The position numbers and the translations under genes are program-made. Below, in pieces: positions 26,178 to 35,143 of a DNA stretch of 36,112 bases; positions within the stretch are counted from its first letter, which is position 1; the number at the start of each line of letters is the position of its first letter. Where the stretch lies: NCBI GenBank assembly GCA_938010565.1, contig CALLUQ010000159.1, positions 1-36,112 on the forward strand, read 5' to 3'. Below the pieces are notes generated by a model. The model was not told the origin of the DNA. It saw nothing but the letters and a program-made list of their open reading frames with translations, and searched no databases. This DNA is from an uncultured Flavobacteriales bacterium. GTDB lineage: Bacteria; Bacteroidota; Bacteroidia; Flavobacteriales_D; CALLUQ01.

Positions 26178-26762
26178 ATGAGAATTTTGTTTTTAGTATC
26201 ATTGATAAGTATTTGTCTATCCTCTTTTGGTCAATTAGAAACAGGAAAAGGTTCTGATTCTGTGTTAGTGAAAGAGATAAAATGGTTTATGGATACAGTG
26301 AATGCTTATTATCATTCATACGAGAGTAGAAACAATCAATATGTAGTCTATGTTTTGTATGCCTATAAAGGTGATAAAGGACAAGAAGGTACATGTCTTA
26401 CTTTAGGGTATGTCATAAATTCTAACGATTCTCGGTACATTCTCCCAACTTATTATTTTAAAATAGATAATGAATATGTTTTGGTTCGCCTTGGGAAAGG
26501 GATTAAGCCTTCAAGTTTCAAAGGCATTGACTTGGTTAAGTTTAATATTTACAATGATGATGCGATAAAAATTATACAGAAACTCTATCCTTCTGCCTTA
26601 GGGGGCTTTACCTATCATCCTCCTGGAATGACCTTTTGTTGGAATGGAGAAGATAGTAATCGTACTTACTATGAAAATGCCGATGAGATCCCAATGAATA
26701 AATCAATATGGGGAGACTTTCCACAAGGAGGGCAGATAGATTTAATACGAGAAAGGAAGTAA
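26178..26762 (+). CDS. exported protein, candidate immunity to the JAB-tipped toxin
   Basis: 194 residues starting 17 bases after the Rhs-tip gene. A clear signal peptide (MRILFLVSLISICLSSFGQ) is followed by a mixed alpha/beta domain with no family I recognise (KEIKWFMDTVNAYYHSYESR; YKGDKGQEGTCLTLGYVINS; YYFKIDNEYVLVRLGKGIKP). AT-rich like the toxin domain, so it travels with it. Position directly behind an Rhs C-terminal domain is the standard place for the cognate immunity gene. The signal peptide would put it in the periplasm, so the toxin presumably acts there too. Function is inferred from context. Confidence 0.65.
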   Translation: MRILFLVSLISICLSSFGQLETGKGSDSVLVKEIKWFMDTVNAYYHSYESRNNQYVVYVLYAYKGDKGQEGTCLTLGYVINSNDSRYILPTYYFKIDNEYVLVRLGKGIKPSSFKGIDLVKFNIYNDDAIKIIQKLYPSALGGFTYHPPGMTFCWNGEDSNRTYYENADEIPMNKSIWGDFPQGGQIDLIRERK

Positions 26763-27190
26763 GTTTTACTCATAAATAGGGTCTGCTGAAAAAACCCTTC
26801 CACATCTTTTAACGTGTTTATTATTAGCATGTTTATGTTGATAGATTCCCCGTGTTGGGGATGAAAAATGCAAATGTTTTCTTATTTTGTGTAGAATAAG
26901 GTTGCACTATGATCCATTATATTTCAGAGTACCAACTCAGCATCGATATTCTTTCTGGAATAGCTGAGATGACTCAGACCTTCCCCAAAACTGTTAAATG
27001 CAGATAGAGAGACGATCTTGGTTATGTTTGCTTTCTATTCGATGTTTGCCCTACCAGCAATATATCTCGATATTGAAACCTGATTAAAAACACGGGACAA
27101 TCCATACAGTTACCCCCCGGGAAAGGACAAATAGGAAATTCATCCCTTCCTACTCGATTATCCGCTTCCGGATTCAATCCGATTTTTCTT
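26763..27190. other. right flank of the island: hairpins, possible IS-end remnant, 33-codon frame
   Basis: An AT-rich stretch before rnpA. AGGGTCTGCTGAAAAAACCC (26778-26797) forms a weak AGGGT/ACCCT hairpin. It also resembles, from memory, the terminal bases of some insertion sequences; no matching second end was found in the window. TCCCC/GGGGA (26847-26861) makes another small hairpin. A short frame at 26909-27007 (MIHYISEYQLSIDILSGIAE ...) has protein-like composition but no recognised family. TATGTTTG at 27023-27030 is a possible -7 box reading toward rnpA. Confidence 0.35.
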
Positions 27191-27610
27191 ATGTTGTACT
27201 CCATGGTAAAACCAACAGACAAAAATGGGTTGAGGAGTGCTTCATTTTCAAAGCAGGAGCGCTTGTGCTACAAACCGTTGATCGATGCGGTTTATAAAAA
27301 CGGCAAAAACCTCAAGGTATTTCCTTTCCGGATGGTATGGCTGGAAGGGAAGTTGCCTCAGCAAGTGCCGGCACAAATGCTGATTACCGTTCCTAAAAAA
27401 CAATTCAAAAAAGCCGTTAGCCGAAACCGGATCAAACGCCTGATGCGGGAAGCTTACCGACAAAACAAACAGCCCCTTTGGAAGCACCTCATCAAAAAAG
27501 ATACGCAATGCGCCATGATGCTGATCTATATTGGGAAAGGCGATCCGAATTATCCGGATATCGAACATAAAATAATTGTACTTTTACAACGTTTGATTAA
27601 GGAGATATAG
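27191..27610 (+). CDS. rnpA: ribonuclease P protein component
   Basis: 139 residues (or 135 from the ATG at 27203). Diagnostic RNase P protein motif SRNRIKRLMREAYR at 77-90, preceded by the fold's opening helix (SFSKQERLCYKPLIDAVYKN) and the VPKKQFKKA strand. The protein is basic and cytoplasmic. It assists the catalytic RNA in trimming tRNA 5' leaders. It lies 98 bases upstream of the S41 protease gene, a pairing I recall from other Bacteroidota, and not beside rpmH as in many other bacteria. Confidence 0.95.
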   Translation: MLYSMVKPTDKNGLRSASFSKQERLCYKPLIDAVYKNGKNLKVFPFRMVWLEGKLPQQVPAQMLITVPKKQFKKAVSRNRIKRLMREAYRQNKQPLWKHLIKKDTQCAMMLIYIGKGDPNYPDIEHKIIVLLQRLIKEI

Positions 27611-27692
27611 GTAGATGAATACATCTTGCGGCGTACCTACCCCGGTATGAACTAAACCTGCGCTTATTGGCTTAGTGTACGCAAGCGGAGCA

Positions 27693-27700
27693 TAAATTTG
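27693..27700 (+). promoter_or_regulatory. TAAATTTG box before the S41 protease gene
   Basis: An exact TAnnTTTG match, 8 bases before the ATG at 27709. A TTG lies about 23 bases upstream of it. If used, the transcript would be nearly leaderless. Read-through from rnpA is the alternative. Confidence 0.3.
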
Positions 27701-27708
27701 GGAACAAT

Positions 27709-29379
27709 ATGGAACATGGAAAAAAGAAGCGCCTGCGTTTACGCAAATGGGTTATCATCGGTATTTTTGCCTTTGTTGGCTTTGGAATGCTCAATTTCGA
27801 CCAATATTTCGAAGTATCAAAGAACCTGGATATTTACAGCACCCTCTTGCGCGAACTCAACATCTACTACGTAGAGGAAACCCAACCCGGAGAGTTAGTC
27901 AAAACCAGCATGGATGCGATGTTGGAAACCCTCGATCCTTATACCGTTTACATTCCCGAATCTTCCATAGAAGATTATCGTTTTATGGTAAGTGGCGAAT
28001 ACGGTGGCATTGGTGCCCTCATCTCGAAGGATGGAGAACGCATTATGATCACCGAACCTTACAAAGGTTTTCCGGCCGATAAAGCAGCACTAAAAGCCGG
28101 TGACTACATTATGGAGGTAGAAGGAGAAAGCACCGAAGGAAAAAGCACCAACGACATTGGCAAGATGTTAAAAGGCCAGGCCGGAACAAAAGTAAACCTG
28201 AAGGTTGATCGCAACGGTCAGATCATGGATAAAACCCTCACCCGTAAGGAGATTAAAATTCCGGATGTGCCTTACCACGGTTTTGTTGCAGAAGAAACCG
28301 GATATGTCAAATTAAATTCTTTTACCCGAACTGCCAGTTCAGAAGTACGCAAAGCCTATCAGGAGCTGGAAACCAAAGGCATGAAAAAATTTATCCTGGA
28401 TCTTCGAGGCAATGGCGGTGGATTATTGCGTGAGTCGGTCAATATTGTAAACATGTTTGTGCCTCGGGGTCAGGTCGTTGTAAATACCAAGGGCCGAGTA
28501 GAAAAATGGAACCGCAAACACAAAACCCTCAACGAACCTGTTGACCCGGATATTCCTGTTGTGGTATTGGTGGATGGTGGCTCTGCCTCAGCCTCTGAAA
28601 TTGTTTCCGGCTCACTTCAGGACCTTGATCGTGCAGTTATTATCGGAGAACAAACCTATGGCAAAGGGCTGGTGCAACAAACCCGCGATCTGAGCTACAA
28701 CTCCAAGTTAAAAGTAACCGTTGCAAAGTACCATACCCCCAGTGGTCGTTGCATTCAGAAACTCGACTACTCCAGCCGAAACCAGCAAGGAAATGCAGCA
28801 GAAGTGCCCGATTCGCTGATCACGCATTTTAAAACCAAAAACGGACGAAAGGTACTGGATGGCCGTGGTGTTGATCCGGATGTGTTGGTGGATCGTGGGG
28901 TGTATAGTCATATTGCTCTGGCATTGGCGGCAAAACACATTATTTTTCATTATGCTACGGATTATACCCGCAACCGCGATACCATTGCAGCACCGGGCAA
29001 TTTTGTTGTAACGGATGAAGAATATGCCCGGTTTAAGGAATATGTACTGGGCAAAGAGCTTACCTATTCCACCGGTACGGAAGATTTGCTGAAGAAGCTG
29101 AAGAAAACGGCTGAAAGCGAAAAGTACCTCGCCGATGCAAAAATGGAGTTTGAAGCACTCAAGGCAAAGCTAACCCCGGACAAACAAGAAGACCTGGAAC
29201 GTTTCAAGCAAGAAATTTCCGATTTGCTGGAATCTGAAATTGTGACCCGTTATTACTATGCCAATGGTCGCATCAAACATTTGCTAAACAAGGATCCATT
29301 CATAAAAGAGGCCATCACTCTGCTCAACGATGATGCACGTTACAAAGGCATTCTTGACGGAACAATTCATAACCAATAA
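27709..29379 (+). CDS. S41-family C-terminal processing protease
   Basis: 556 residues. An N-terminal signal anchor (13-30, KWVIIGIFAFVGFGMLNF) puts the protease in the periplasm. The PDZ domain is at ~95-170 (YGGIGALISKDGERIMITEP, KAGDYIMEVEG). The S41 serine-lysine dyad is visible: S294 in GSASASEIVSG and K319 in GEQTYGKGLVQQ, spaced 25 residues as in Tsp/Prc. The substrate-site strand FILDLRGNGGGLL is also present. The C-terminal ~130 residues are helical. It trims or degrades envelope proteins from their C-termini, possibly including T9SS cargo, though that is not shown. It is 26 bases upstream of the O-antigen-ligase-like gene and likely co-transcribed. Confidence 0.94.
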   Translation: MEHGKKKRLRLRKWVIIGIFAFVGFGMLNFDQYFEVSKNLDIYSTLLRELNIYYVEETQPGELVKTSMDAMLETLDPYTVYIPESSIEDYRFMVSGEYGGIGALISKDGERIMITEPYKGFPADKAALKAGDYIMEVEGESTEGKSTNDIGKMLKGQAGTKVNLKVDRNGQIMDKTLTRKEIKIPDVPYHGFVAEETGYVKLNSFTRTASSEVRKAYQELETKGMKKFILDLRGNGGGLLRESVNIVNMFVPRGQVVVNTKGRVEKWNRKHKTLNEPVDPDIPVVVLVDGGSASASEIVSGSLQDLDRAVIIGEQTYGKGLVQQTRDLSYNSKLKVTVAKYHTPSGRCIQKLDYSSRNQQGNAAEVPDSLITHFKTKNGRKVLDGRGVDPDVLVDRGVYSHIALALAAKHIIFHYATDYTRNRDTIAAPGNFVVTDEEYARFKEYVLGKELTYSTGTEDLLKKLKKTAESEKYLADAKMEFEALKAKLTPDKQEDLERFKQEISDLLESEIVTRYYYANGRIKHLLNKDPFIKEAITLLNDDARYKGILDGTIHNQ

Positions 29380-29405
29380 GACCTTCGCGGCATCCCTTCA
29401 GCCAG

Positions 29406-30995
29406 ATGAAGCAACTCTTATGCTACCTTAACCATCCCAAGATCTATCTGGGAGCAATGCTCCTGATGGTGATTAGCCTGCCCTGGTCGATGTTTCTGAT
29501 CAGTGTTGCTGCGATCACCCTCGTTGCCCGGTGGCTGTTGGGCCGTATCATAAAACGAGACCTAGGCTCCAAACTGAGCATCTTCCTGAAAAACAAAGCC
29601 GCAGTAGTTTTAACGACCTTGTATTTGCTGCACTTGTTGGGCCTCTTGCATACCACCGATTTTCACTATGCCGAAAACGACCTGAGGATCAAGTTGCCGT
29701 TGCTGGTACTTCCTGTTGTTTTTAGCACCATGCCACGCATCTCCCGCAAGGAGTTTTACCTCGTACTCTGGGTTTTTATTGCCGCTAATTTTGTGGCTAC
29801 CATTAATAGCTATGCCGTATTGATGGGCTGGGTGAAACTTTCACATGAAGTGCACGACATCCGGGACATTGTGGTTTTTGTTTCTCACATCCGGTTTGCG
29901 CTGTTTGTATGCTTGTCGATCTTTAGCCTCGGTTATTTTGCATTCAAGTCAAAGGGAACCATACGGGTCGTTTGCATTGTTTTGTTGCTCTGGTTTACGG
30001 TTTTCCTGTATGTATTGGGCTCGCCTACCGGCATTTTGGTTTTGACCGGAGGATTGATTGCCATTTTGATGTATGGGTTGTTTACCCACACACATCCGGG
30101 CATCCGATTGCTTTCTTTGGTATTGATTGTAGGAATTCCGACTACAGCAATCGTTTATATACAAAACGTTGTTAAAGCTTATTATGATGTAGAGGCGATT
30201 GACTTTAACAACCTGGAAAAATTTACGCCCGGAGGCGAAGCATATTACCACGTAGAGCACAACCACCAGATTGAAAACGGGCATTATGTTTGGGTGTATA
30301 TTGCCACACAAGAACTGAGAAAAGGATGGAACAACCGATCGGAATTGCCCTTTGATTCGCTTGATTTATCCGGTCAGCAACTCCGTGCAACTTTGATACG
30401 GTACCTCAGTTCAAAAGGACTGAGAAAAGACAGCCTCGGCATGGCTGCTTTGAGCAACCGCGACATTGCAAATATAGAAACAGGTATGGCCAATTATACG
30501 TACCAGCACAAGCATGCACTCCAAAAGCGCCTTGATCAGATCATATTTGAATTTGATGTCTATTTCAGCGGAGGAAACCCCAGTTGCAACAGCATTACCC
30601 AAAAACTGGAGTTTTGGCGCACTGCCCGTACCATCATTGCCCATAACTTTATCACAGGAGTGGGAACAGGCGATGTACAACAGGCCTTTAACGATGCATA
30701 TCGGGAGATGAACAGTGTGCTTAAAGACAAGGTACGCTTTCGGGCGCACAACCAGTACCTTACCATGTTTATTGCTTTTGGTGTACTTGGGTTTGTCTGG
30801 TTTCTGTTCACACTTGTTTTCCCTCCTCTGTGGCTGGGCAAACAGCACGATTATTTTTATGTGATGTTCTTCATCTGTGCGGTGCTTTCATTCATTTCCG
30901 AAGATACCCTTGAAACACAAGCAGGCTTAACCTTTTTTTCCTTCTTCAATTGTTTCTTTTTATTTGCATACGAAAAAGAAAACCCGGCAAGCTGA
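29406..30995 (+). CDS. O-antigen ligase / Wzy-like membrane protein
   Basis: 529 residues with about ten hydrophobic segments, two of them (~12-45) at the N-terminus and a cluster near the C-terminus. Between them is a large periplasmic loop (~260-430), as in the WaaL/Wzy superfamily. The loop ends with the family's hallmark HNQY (H448-Y451) directly before a transmembrane helix (LTMFIAFGVLGFVWFLF). An arginine just before the motif (VRFRAHNQY) fits the sugar-diphosphate-lipid binding residues. It probably transfers or polymerises surface glycan from an undecaprenyl carrier. Ligase and polymerase cannot be told apart from sequence. It is the last gene of the rnpA-S41 group. Confidence 0.8.
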   Translation: MKQLLCYLNHPKIYLGAMLLMVISLPWSMFLISVAAITLVARWLLGRIIKRDLGSKLSIFLKNKAAVVLTTLYLLHLLGLLHTTDFHYAENDLRIKLPLLVLPVVFSTMPRISRKEFYLVLWVFIAANFVATINSYAVLMGWVKLSHEVHDIRDIVVFVSHIRFALFVCLSIFSLGYFAFKSKGTIRVVCIVLLLWFTVFLYVLGSPTGILVLTGGLIAILMYGLFTHTHPGIRLLSLVLIVGIPTTAIVYIQNVVKAYYDVEAIDFNNLEKFTPGGEAYYHVEHNHQIENGHYVWVYIATQELRKGWNNRSELPFDSLDLSGQQLRATLIRYLSSKGLRKDSLGMAALSNRDIANIETGMANYTYQHKHALQKRLDQIIFEFDVYFSGGNPSCNSITQKLEFWRTARTIIAHNFITGVGTGDVQQAFNDAYREMNSVLKDKVRFRAHNQYLTMFIAFGVLGFVWFLFTLVFPPLWLGKQHDYFYVMFFICAVLSFISEDTLETQAGLTFFSFFNCFFLFAYEKENPAS

Positions 30996-31124
30996 CAGGT
31001 TCTGCCGTATTTATAAGGATGTTGCTATCCGTTGTGCAGGCAAGCAAACGGAAGCACATTTTTGTTCGGCTACAAAATGAGTGAAGAAAAATACCTACCT
31101 TAATCCACAGCTAAACTTTAGAAG

Positions 31125-31625
31125 GTGCGGTTAATCATTGTATGTAGATCTTGCAACGCCGAAAACAAAGTGAAATCCCTGTTGATCAAAGACAGGGTGG
31201 AACTGGCTATGAAAACAGACAGTAACTTTGCGTTTACCTGCACTTGTTGTCAAGCCAAAGCAATACGTCATGTAGATGAAGTAAAAGCCACAAAAAGCGC
31301 GGACTATAAACTCGTGAAGTATGGGTGTTTTGCTGTGGCTCTAGGGGTTGGTTTTTGGATATACCCTTCGGCGCTGTACCGCTTTCGTACCAGCGAAGCA
31401 TTGTGGCCGCTAACCGGATCCGTTATTACGCTTCTTTTTCCCCTGGTAATTGTTGCTGCCGGAATGGCCTATACAACTTTGCAAACCAGGAGCATCAACC
31501 TTTTTAACGGCTATCGACTGGCCAGTGCAGGCTCTCCTTTTCACCATCCCTCTGAAAGCATGGCAAACCACCACAAAGAAGACGCGCTGTTTTCGGAAGA
31601 AAAGAAAGATTCACCCCATACTTAA
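31125..31625 (+). CDS. small zinc-ribbon membrane protein
   Basis: 166 residues with a GTG start at 31125; no ATG is available before the first motif. Two CxxC pairs (C7/C10 in VCRSC; C39/C42 in FTCTCCQAK) make a zinc ribbon in the N-terminal ~45 residues. Two transmembrane helices follow (~66-86 and ~94-118, PLTGSVITLLFPLVIVAAGM) and then a hydrophilic, His/Ser/Glu-rich tail. I do not recognise the family. Similar ribbon-plus-two-helix proteins are common and uncharacterised. It stands alone between the ligase gene and convergent lepB. Confidence 0.65.
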   Translation: MRLIIVCRSCNAENKVKSLLIKDRVELAMKTDSNFAFTCTCCQAKAIRHVDEVKATKSADYKLVKYGCFAVALGVGFWIYPSALYRFRTSEALWPLTGSVITLLFPLVIVAAGMAYTTLQTRSINLFNGYRLASAGSPFHHPSESMANHHKEDALFSEEKKDSPHT

Positions 31626-31655
31626 TCCTGCGCATGCACAAATGCACAGGGCTTG

Positions 31656-33242
31656 TTACTTTGCCCATGAAAAAACACGATCCCAGCGAATTTTGCGGCC
31701 CTTTTCTTTGCTGAACCAGACCAAAACAGGTTTGCCAACGATATGATCTTCAGGAACAAAACCCCAGTAACGAGAATCTGCCGAATGGTGGCGGTTGTCG
31801 CCCATCATCCAGTAATAATCCATTTCAAAAGTGTAGTGGCTCGCCACCTTTCCATCAATGAAGATCTGACCGTTTATCACTTTCAGGTCATGGGCTTCGT
31901 AAACATGGATGATGCGGCGATAAAGCGGAAGGTTAGTCGGGGTTAAACGAACTGTTTTTCCTTTTTCAGGAATGATCAAAGGGCCAAAATTATCCACACT
32001 CCAATCAAAGGTAGGAGCATTGGGAAAAATAGGGCAGTATTGCGGATAAGTCTCATCCTTTCCATAGTCGTAACCCGGGGGGTGATTTTGAACGGATACT
32101 TCGGTTACATTGGAAAATTGCCCGATCTGTTTTGCTTTTTCCGGACTCAACGGAAGCGTAACATTCCAATGATCAAAAGGAGGCACCCGGCGAATATCTT
32201 CTTCCCTCAAACCGAACTGCTTGCATAAACCCGAAAGGTGGAAAGGCCGGTTGAGTCTGAAGGTATAGTTGAACTGCAGGTTTTCCGGGTTTTCGACAGG
32301 ATGGGTATTGATGTACAATTGCCGGTTGACGATCCGGAGGGTATCGCCCGGTAAACCTACGCATCGTTTTACATAATTTTCTCTTTTGTCCACAGGACGG
32401 TATCCAAGCCCGTATTCCCTTTCGAGTTTTTTTCTTGCCCGGTTTAGGTACGGTGCTTTGCGAGACTCAAAATCGGGGGCTTTGTTGCTCATTTCCCAGG
32501 CCATATTGGTGAGAAATTGGTGGTATGTATGGGAGGATAGTTCTTCCTCTGTAATAAAAGTATCGTTGGCCGGAAAATTAAAAACAACCGGATCATTCCG
32601 GTTTATTTTACCCGGGCCGGGCAAACGCATATAGGGCAGAGAAAACCATTCCAGATAGGACGGAACCATACTTCCTGGCACTCGGTTGTGTGTGAAAGGA
32701 ACAGAAATGGGGGTATTCGGAAGCCGGGGGCCATAGTGCAGTTTACTTACCAAAAGACGATCTCCGGTGAGAAGCGAACCTTCCATACTGGGCGATGGTA
32801 TCGTATACGCCTGAAAAGTAAAAAGATTTAGAGTGGTAGCCGCAATGGTGGCATATACCAGCGCATCGCGCCAGCCGATATACCAGGCTTGCGGGGTGTT
32901 TTTGCCGTTTTCAGCGCCTTTGTAACAAATTTTCGGATCGAATGCAAGACGGGGGAAAAACACAAAAGGAAACAAAACGGCCAGCGTTACATCCATGGTG
33001 GTTCTTTTGCCAAAAGCACGAGCCAGTTCATAATTGAGCACCCAGAACATCAAAACATTAACCCCCGGAATCAGCAGAAACAACCCCCACCAAAGAGGCC
33101 GGCCGATCATGCGCAACCAGATAACTGTACTCAGGAAAGGAACAAAGGCATGCCATGGAGTACGGTTCGCTTTTTCAAAAAGCTTCCAGATGCTTACCAC
33201 ATAACCGATCACGATCAGGGAGAGGAGAAGGTACGGAAACAT
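31656..33242 (-). CDS. lepB: signal peptidase I, long Bacteroidota form
   Basis: 528 residues, about twice the length of the E. coli enzyme's catalytic part. The N-terminal ~100 residues hold three to four hydrophobic segments with a small membrane domain. A transmembrane helix (~125-145) then leads to the S26 catalytic core: Ser152 in PSPSMEGSLLTGD, Lys292 in YVKRCVGLPGDTL, and the closing box MGDNRHHSADSRYWG. The extra length between the catalytic residues is typical of Bacteroidota LepB. The enzyme removes signal peptides of exported proteins, including the T9SS cargos in this window. Convergent with the zinc-ribbon gene. Confidence 0.95.
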   Translation of the reverse strand: MFPYLLLSLIVIGYVVSIWKLFEKANRTPWHAFVPFLSTVIWLRMIGRPLWWGLFLLIPGVNVLMFWVLNYELARAFGKRTTMDVTLAVLFPFVFFPRLAFDPKICYKGAENGKNTPQAWYIGWRDALVYATIAATTLNLFTFQAYTIPSPSMEGSLLTGDRLLVSKLHYGPRLPNTPISVPFTHNRVPGSMVPSYLEWFSLPYMRLPGPGKINRNDPVVFNFPANDTFITEEELSSHTYHQFLTNMAWEMSNKAPDFESRKAPYLNRARKKLEREYGLGYRPVDKRENYVKRCVGLPGDTLRIVNRQLYINTHPVENPENLQFNYTFRLNRPFHLSGLCKQFGLREEDIRRVPPFDHWNVTLPLSPEKAKQIGQFSNVTEVSVQNHPPGYDYGKDETYPQYCPIFPNAPTFDWSVDNFGPLIIPEKGKTVRLTPTNLPLYRRIIHVYEAHDLKVINGQIFIDGKVASHYTFEMDYYWMMGDNRHHSADSRYWGFVPEDHIVGKPVLVWFSKEKGRKIRWDRVFSWAK

Positions 33243-33652
33243 AACGGGGAGTATTGGTTATTGTGGAGTAAAATTAGCCCTTGTTGCAACAGGCCGGCAT
33301 CAGAATAGGACAAACGGAAAGCCGGAACAGATGAATGGTCTGTTTTAACAGCTTTTAACATTTCCTTAGCCCTACAAGGGATTCCGGAGTTTTTGGCAAT
33401 GCTTTGAGCAGGATTTCATTTTTTTGCCCGGTACCAACCAAGAGCATGTTGCATCTTTTGACATCCGGGGCCATGTTCATTTCTGGAGGGCCATTTTTGG
33501 GCAAAGCGATGCATGGTTTCAGGTTCGGCAAAACAAAACCGTATCTGTTGGTTGCATAAACGGGGGAAATAGGTGCAAGAAAACATAATCCGAAGGTACT
33601 CGCCTCGTTTCCGGATGGTTACGATTTTCCAAAACCCATTTAACCACCAGCA
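33243..33652. other. gene-free stretch between the lytic transglycosylase and lepB
   Basis: 410 bases downstream of the transglycosylase gene and upstream of lepB. A doubled TTTTAACA (33342-33360, 2-base spacer) is the only small repeat seen. No clear -7 box fits lepB and no coding frame is convincing. Confidence 0.35.
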
Positions 33653-35101
33653 TTATTCAAGCTTCTGCAAAGCTTCCAATGCTTTTTTCCCCCTGGCATT
33701 TCCGGGGTTTAAACGGACCGATTTTTTGTAGCTCCTGATGGCCAGGTCGATTTGGCCGGTTTGTTGATAAACATACCCCAAGCTATCGTAAGCATTCCAA
33801 GACTCCGGATGGGTGGCAACATTGTGCCGAAAACAAGCAACGGCTTTATCGTACTGACGCCTTTTTAAAAGACGAAGCCCCAGGGTATTGATCTCCTTCT
33901 CCTGCTGCAGGTAAGGGGCATTCGACCGGGCGGAAGGAATTTTCATTTCAAGGGCCGCAATTTTGTACTCTGCCTGTCGGACCCTTTGAATGAAAACATC
34001 AAAATCAGCCCGGTTTTCATACAAATCAGATGTATAGGCTTTCAGCACCGCTTTTATTTCTTCGGGGTGGCGATTGGGTGCTGCTTTGGATTCAAGGGCG
34101 ATCCATGCTTTATCGCCTTCCAACAGATAAATGGTATCGGGCAGAGTTTGGATCAGGTCCTCAAAAGAAAGCAAAGCTGCCAAGGCTACCTGGCTGTAGT
34201 TTTGAGAGGCATTTCTGAAGTTTTTGTATTCTGTTTTCCAGATGGTCCGGATGAGTCGCATGCCGCCTTCGGCAGGCTTGATCTTATCGATCAACCCGGA
34301 TACGTTTCCAATGCCTGCATGGTAGCTATGAAGCACCAGCAAACGAAACCACAGATCGTCTTCTTTGTAGGGTATATGATGGCGTTCCAACATTTTTCGG
34401 GTTTCAGGAATACACATGTACTTCAGTAATTTGCATGCGGCAGTACTGGCTTTTACAAGGTCTTCGCGTTCGTCAACCTGTGCGTTTACTTTTAATCCGC
34501 GATTTAAAGCTACCGATTTCATCAGCTGAAAGGGCCCATGTGCACCTGCTCCGGAGGAAACATTGTGCGCTACCGGACTTTCGATCAGCAGAATGGTCTG
34601 GCAATACCAGGGATCTACCCCATGGCTTTCGAACACCTTGATGGCCGGATCTATATGGGCAATGGCTTTTTCAAACGCATAAAAATCGCTTTTTCCCGAA
34701 GTCACGAATATGCGCTCGTTTTCCTTTATTTTTCGCGCTGTGCGGATGGCTGCTTTATAAGCCTCTTTTTCTTTATCGGTTTGACGTTGCCAATCGCTGA
34801 GCAACACATTTTCCAATATCTCACGAGTAGAAGCCACATTCAAGGCAGCAGAATCCGGAGACAATTGCATGATGGTTTTCCAAAATTTTGCCTGACCAAG
34901 GGTGTCCCACTTTTGGGTAAAAAGGGTAGCGTCTTTCAAAAAACGCACCGAAACGGTATCGGTACCGCGGATCATTTTTTTGGTGTGAAAAGAATTGGAA
35001 AAAGAGCGTGTTTGCCCCATCATCCCTTGGCCCGTTGTCCAAAAAGTAAAAAACAGAAAAACCCTGAGAAAAGGAAAGGGAGAACTTTGGATCATAGGCA
35101 T
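33653..35101 (-). CDS. exported lytic transglycosylase with TPR tail
   Basis: 482 residues. Signal peptide ~1-30 (FPFLRVFLFFTFWTTGQ). An SLT-type lysozyme-like domain lies at ~155-275: catalytic E174 in ILLIESPVAHNVSSGAGAHG, PFQLMKSVA, and the HSYHAGIGNVSG block. A helical linker follows, and two tetratricopeptide repeats occupy the C-terminal ~80 residues (LLKRRQYDKAVACFRHNVAT; LGYVYQQTGQIDLAIRSYKK). The enzyme would cleave glycan strands of peptidoglycan in the periplasm, and the TPRs suggest docking to another envelope protein. SLT-TPR pairing is less usual than SLT-LysM in this phylum. A TAnnTTTG promoter lies 42 bases upstream. Confidence 0.85.
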   Translation of the reverse strand: MPMIQSSPFPFLRVFLFFTFWTTGQGMMGQTRSFSNSFHTKKMIRGTDTVSVRFLKDATLFTQKWDTLGQAKFWKTIMQLSPDSAALNVASTREILENVLLSDWQRQTDKEKEAYKAAIRTARKIKENERIFVTSGKSDFYAFEKAIAHIDPAIKVFESHGVDPWYCQTILLIESPVAHNVSSGAGAHGPFQLMKSVALNRGLKVNAQVDEREDLVKASTAACKLLKYMCIPETRKMLERHHIPYKEDDLWFRLLVLHSYHAGIGNVSGLIDKIKPAEGGMRLIRTIWKTEYKNFRNASQNYSQVALAALLSFEDLIQTLPDTIYLLEGDKAWIALESKAAPNRHPEEIKAVLKAYTSDLYENRADFDVFIQRVRQAEYKIAALEMKIPSARSNAPYLQQEKEINTLGLRLLKRRQYDKAVACFRHNVATHPESWNAYDSLGYVYQQTGQIDLAIRSYKKSVRLNPGNARGKKALEALQKLE

Positions 35102-35143
35102 TAAACTACGTTGAAATGATGGTTAGGTTCCGGAAGAGGCTTC

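Noticed and set aside
27022-27222. 66-residue minus-strand frame before rnpA
   Set aside because: It overlaps the rnpA start and probable promoter region and has no recognisable features.
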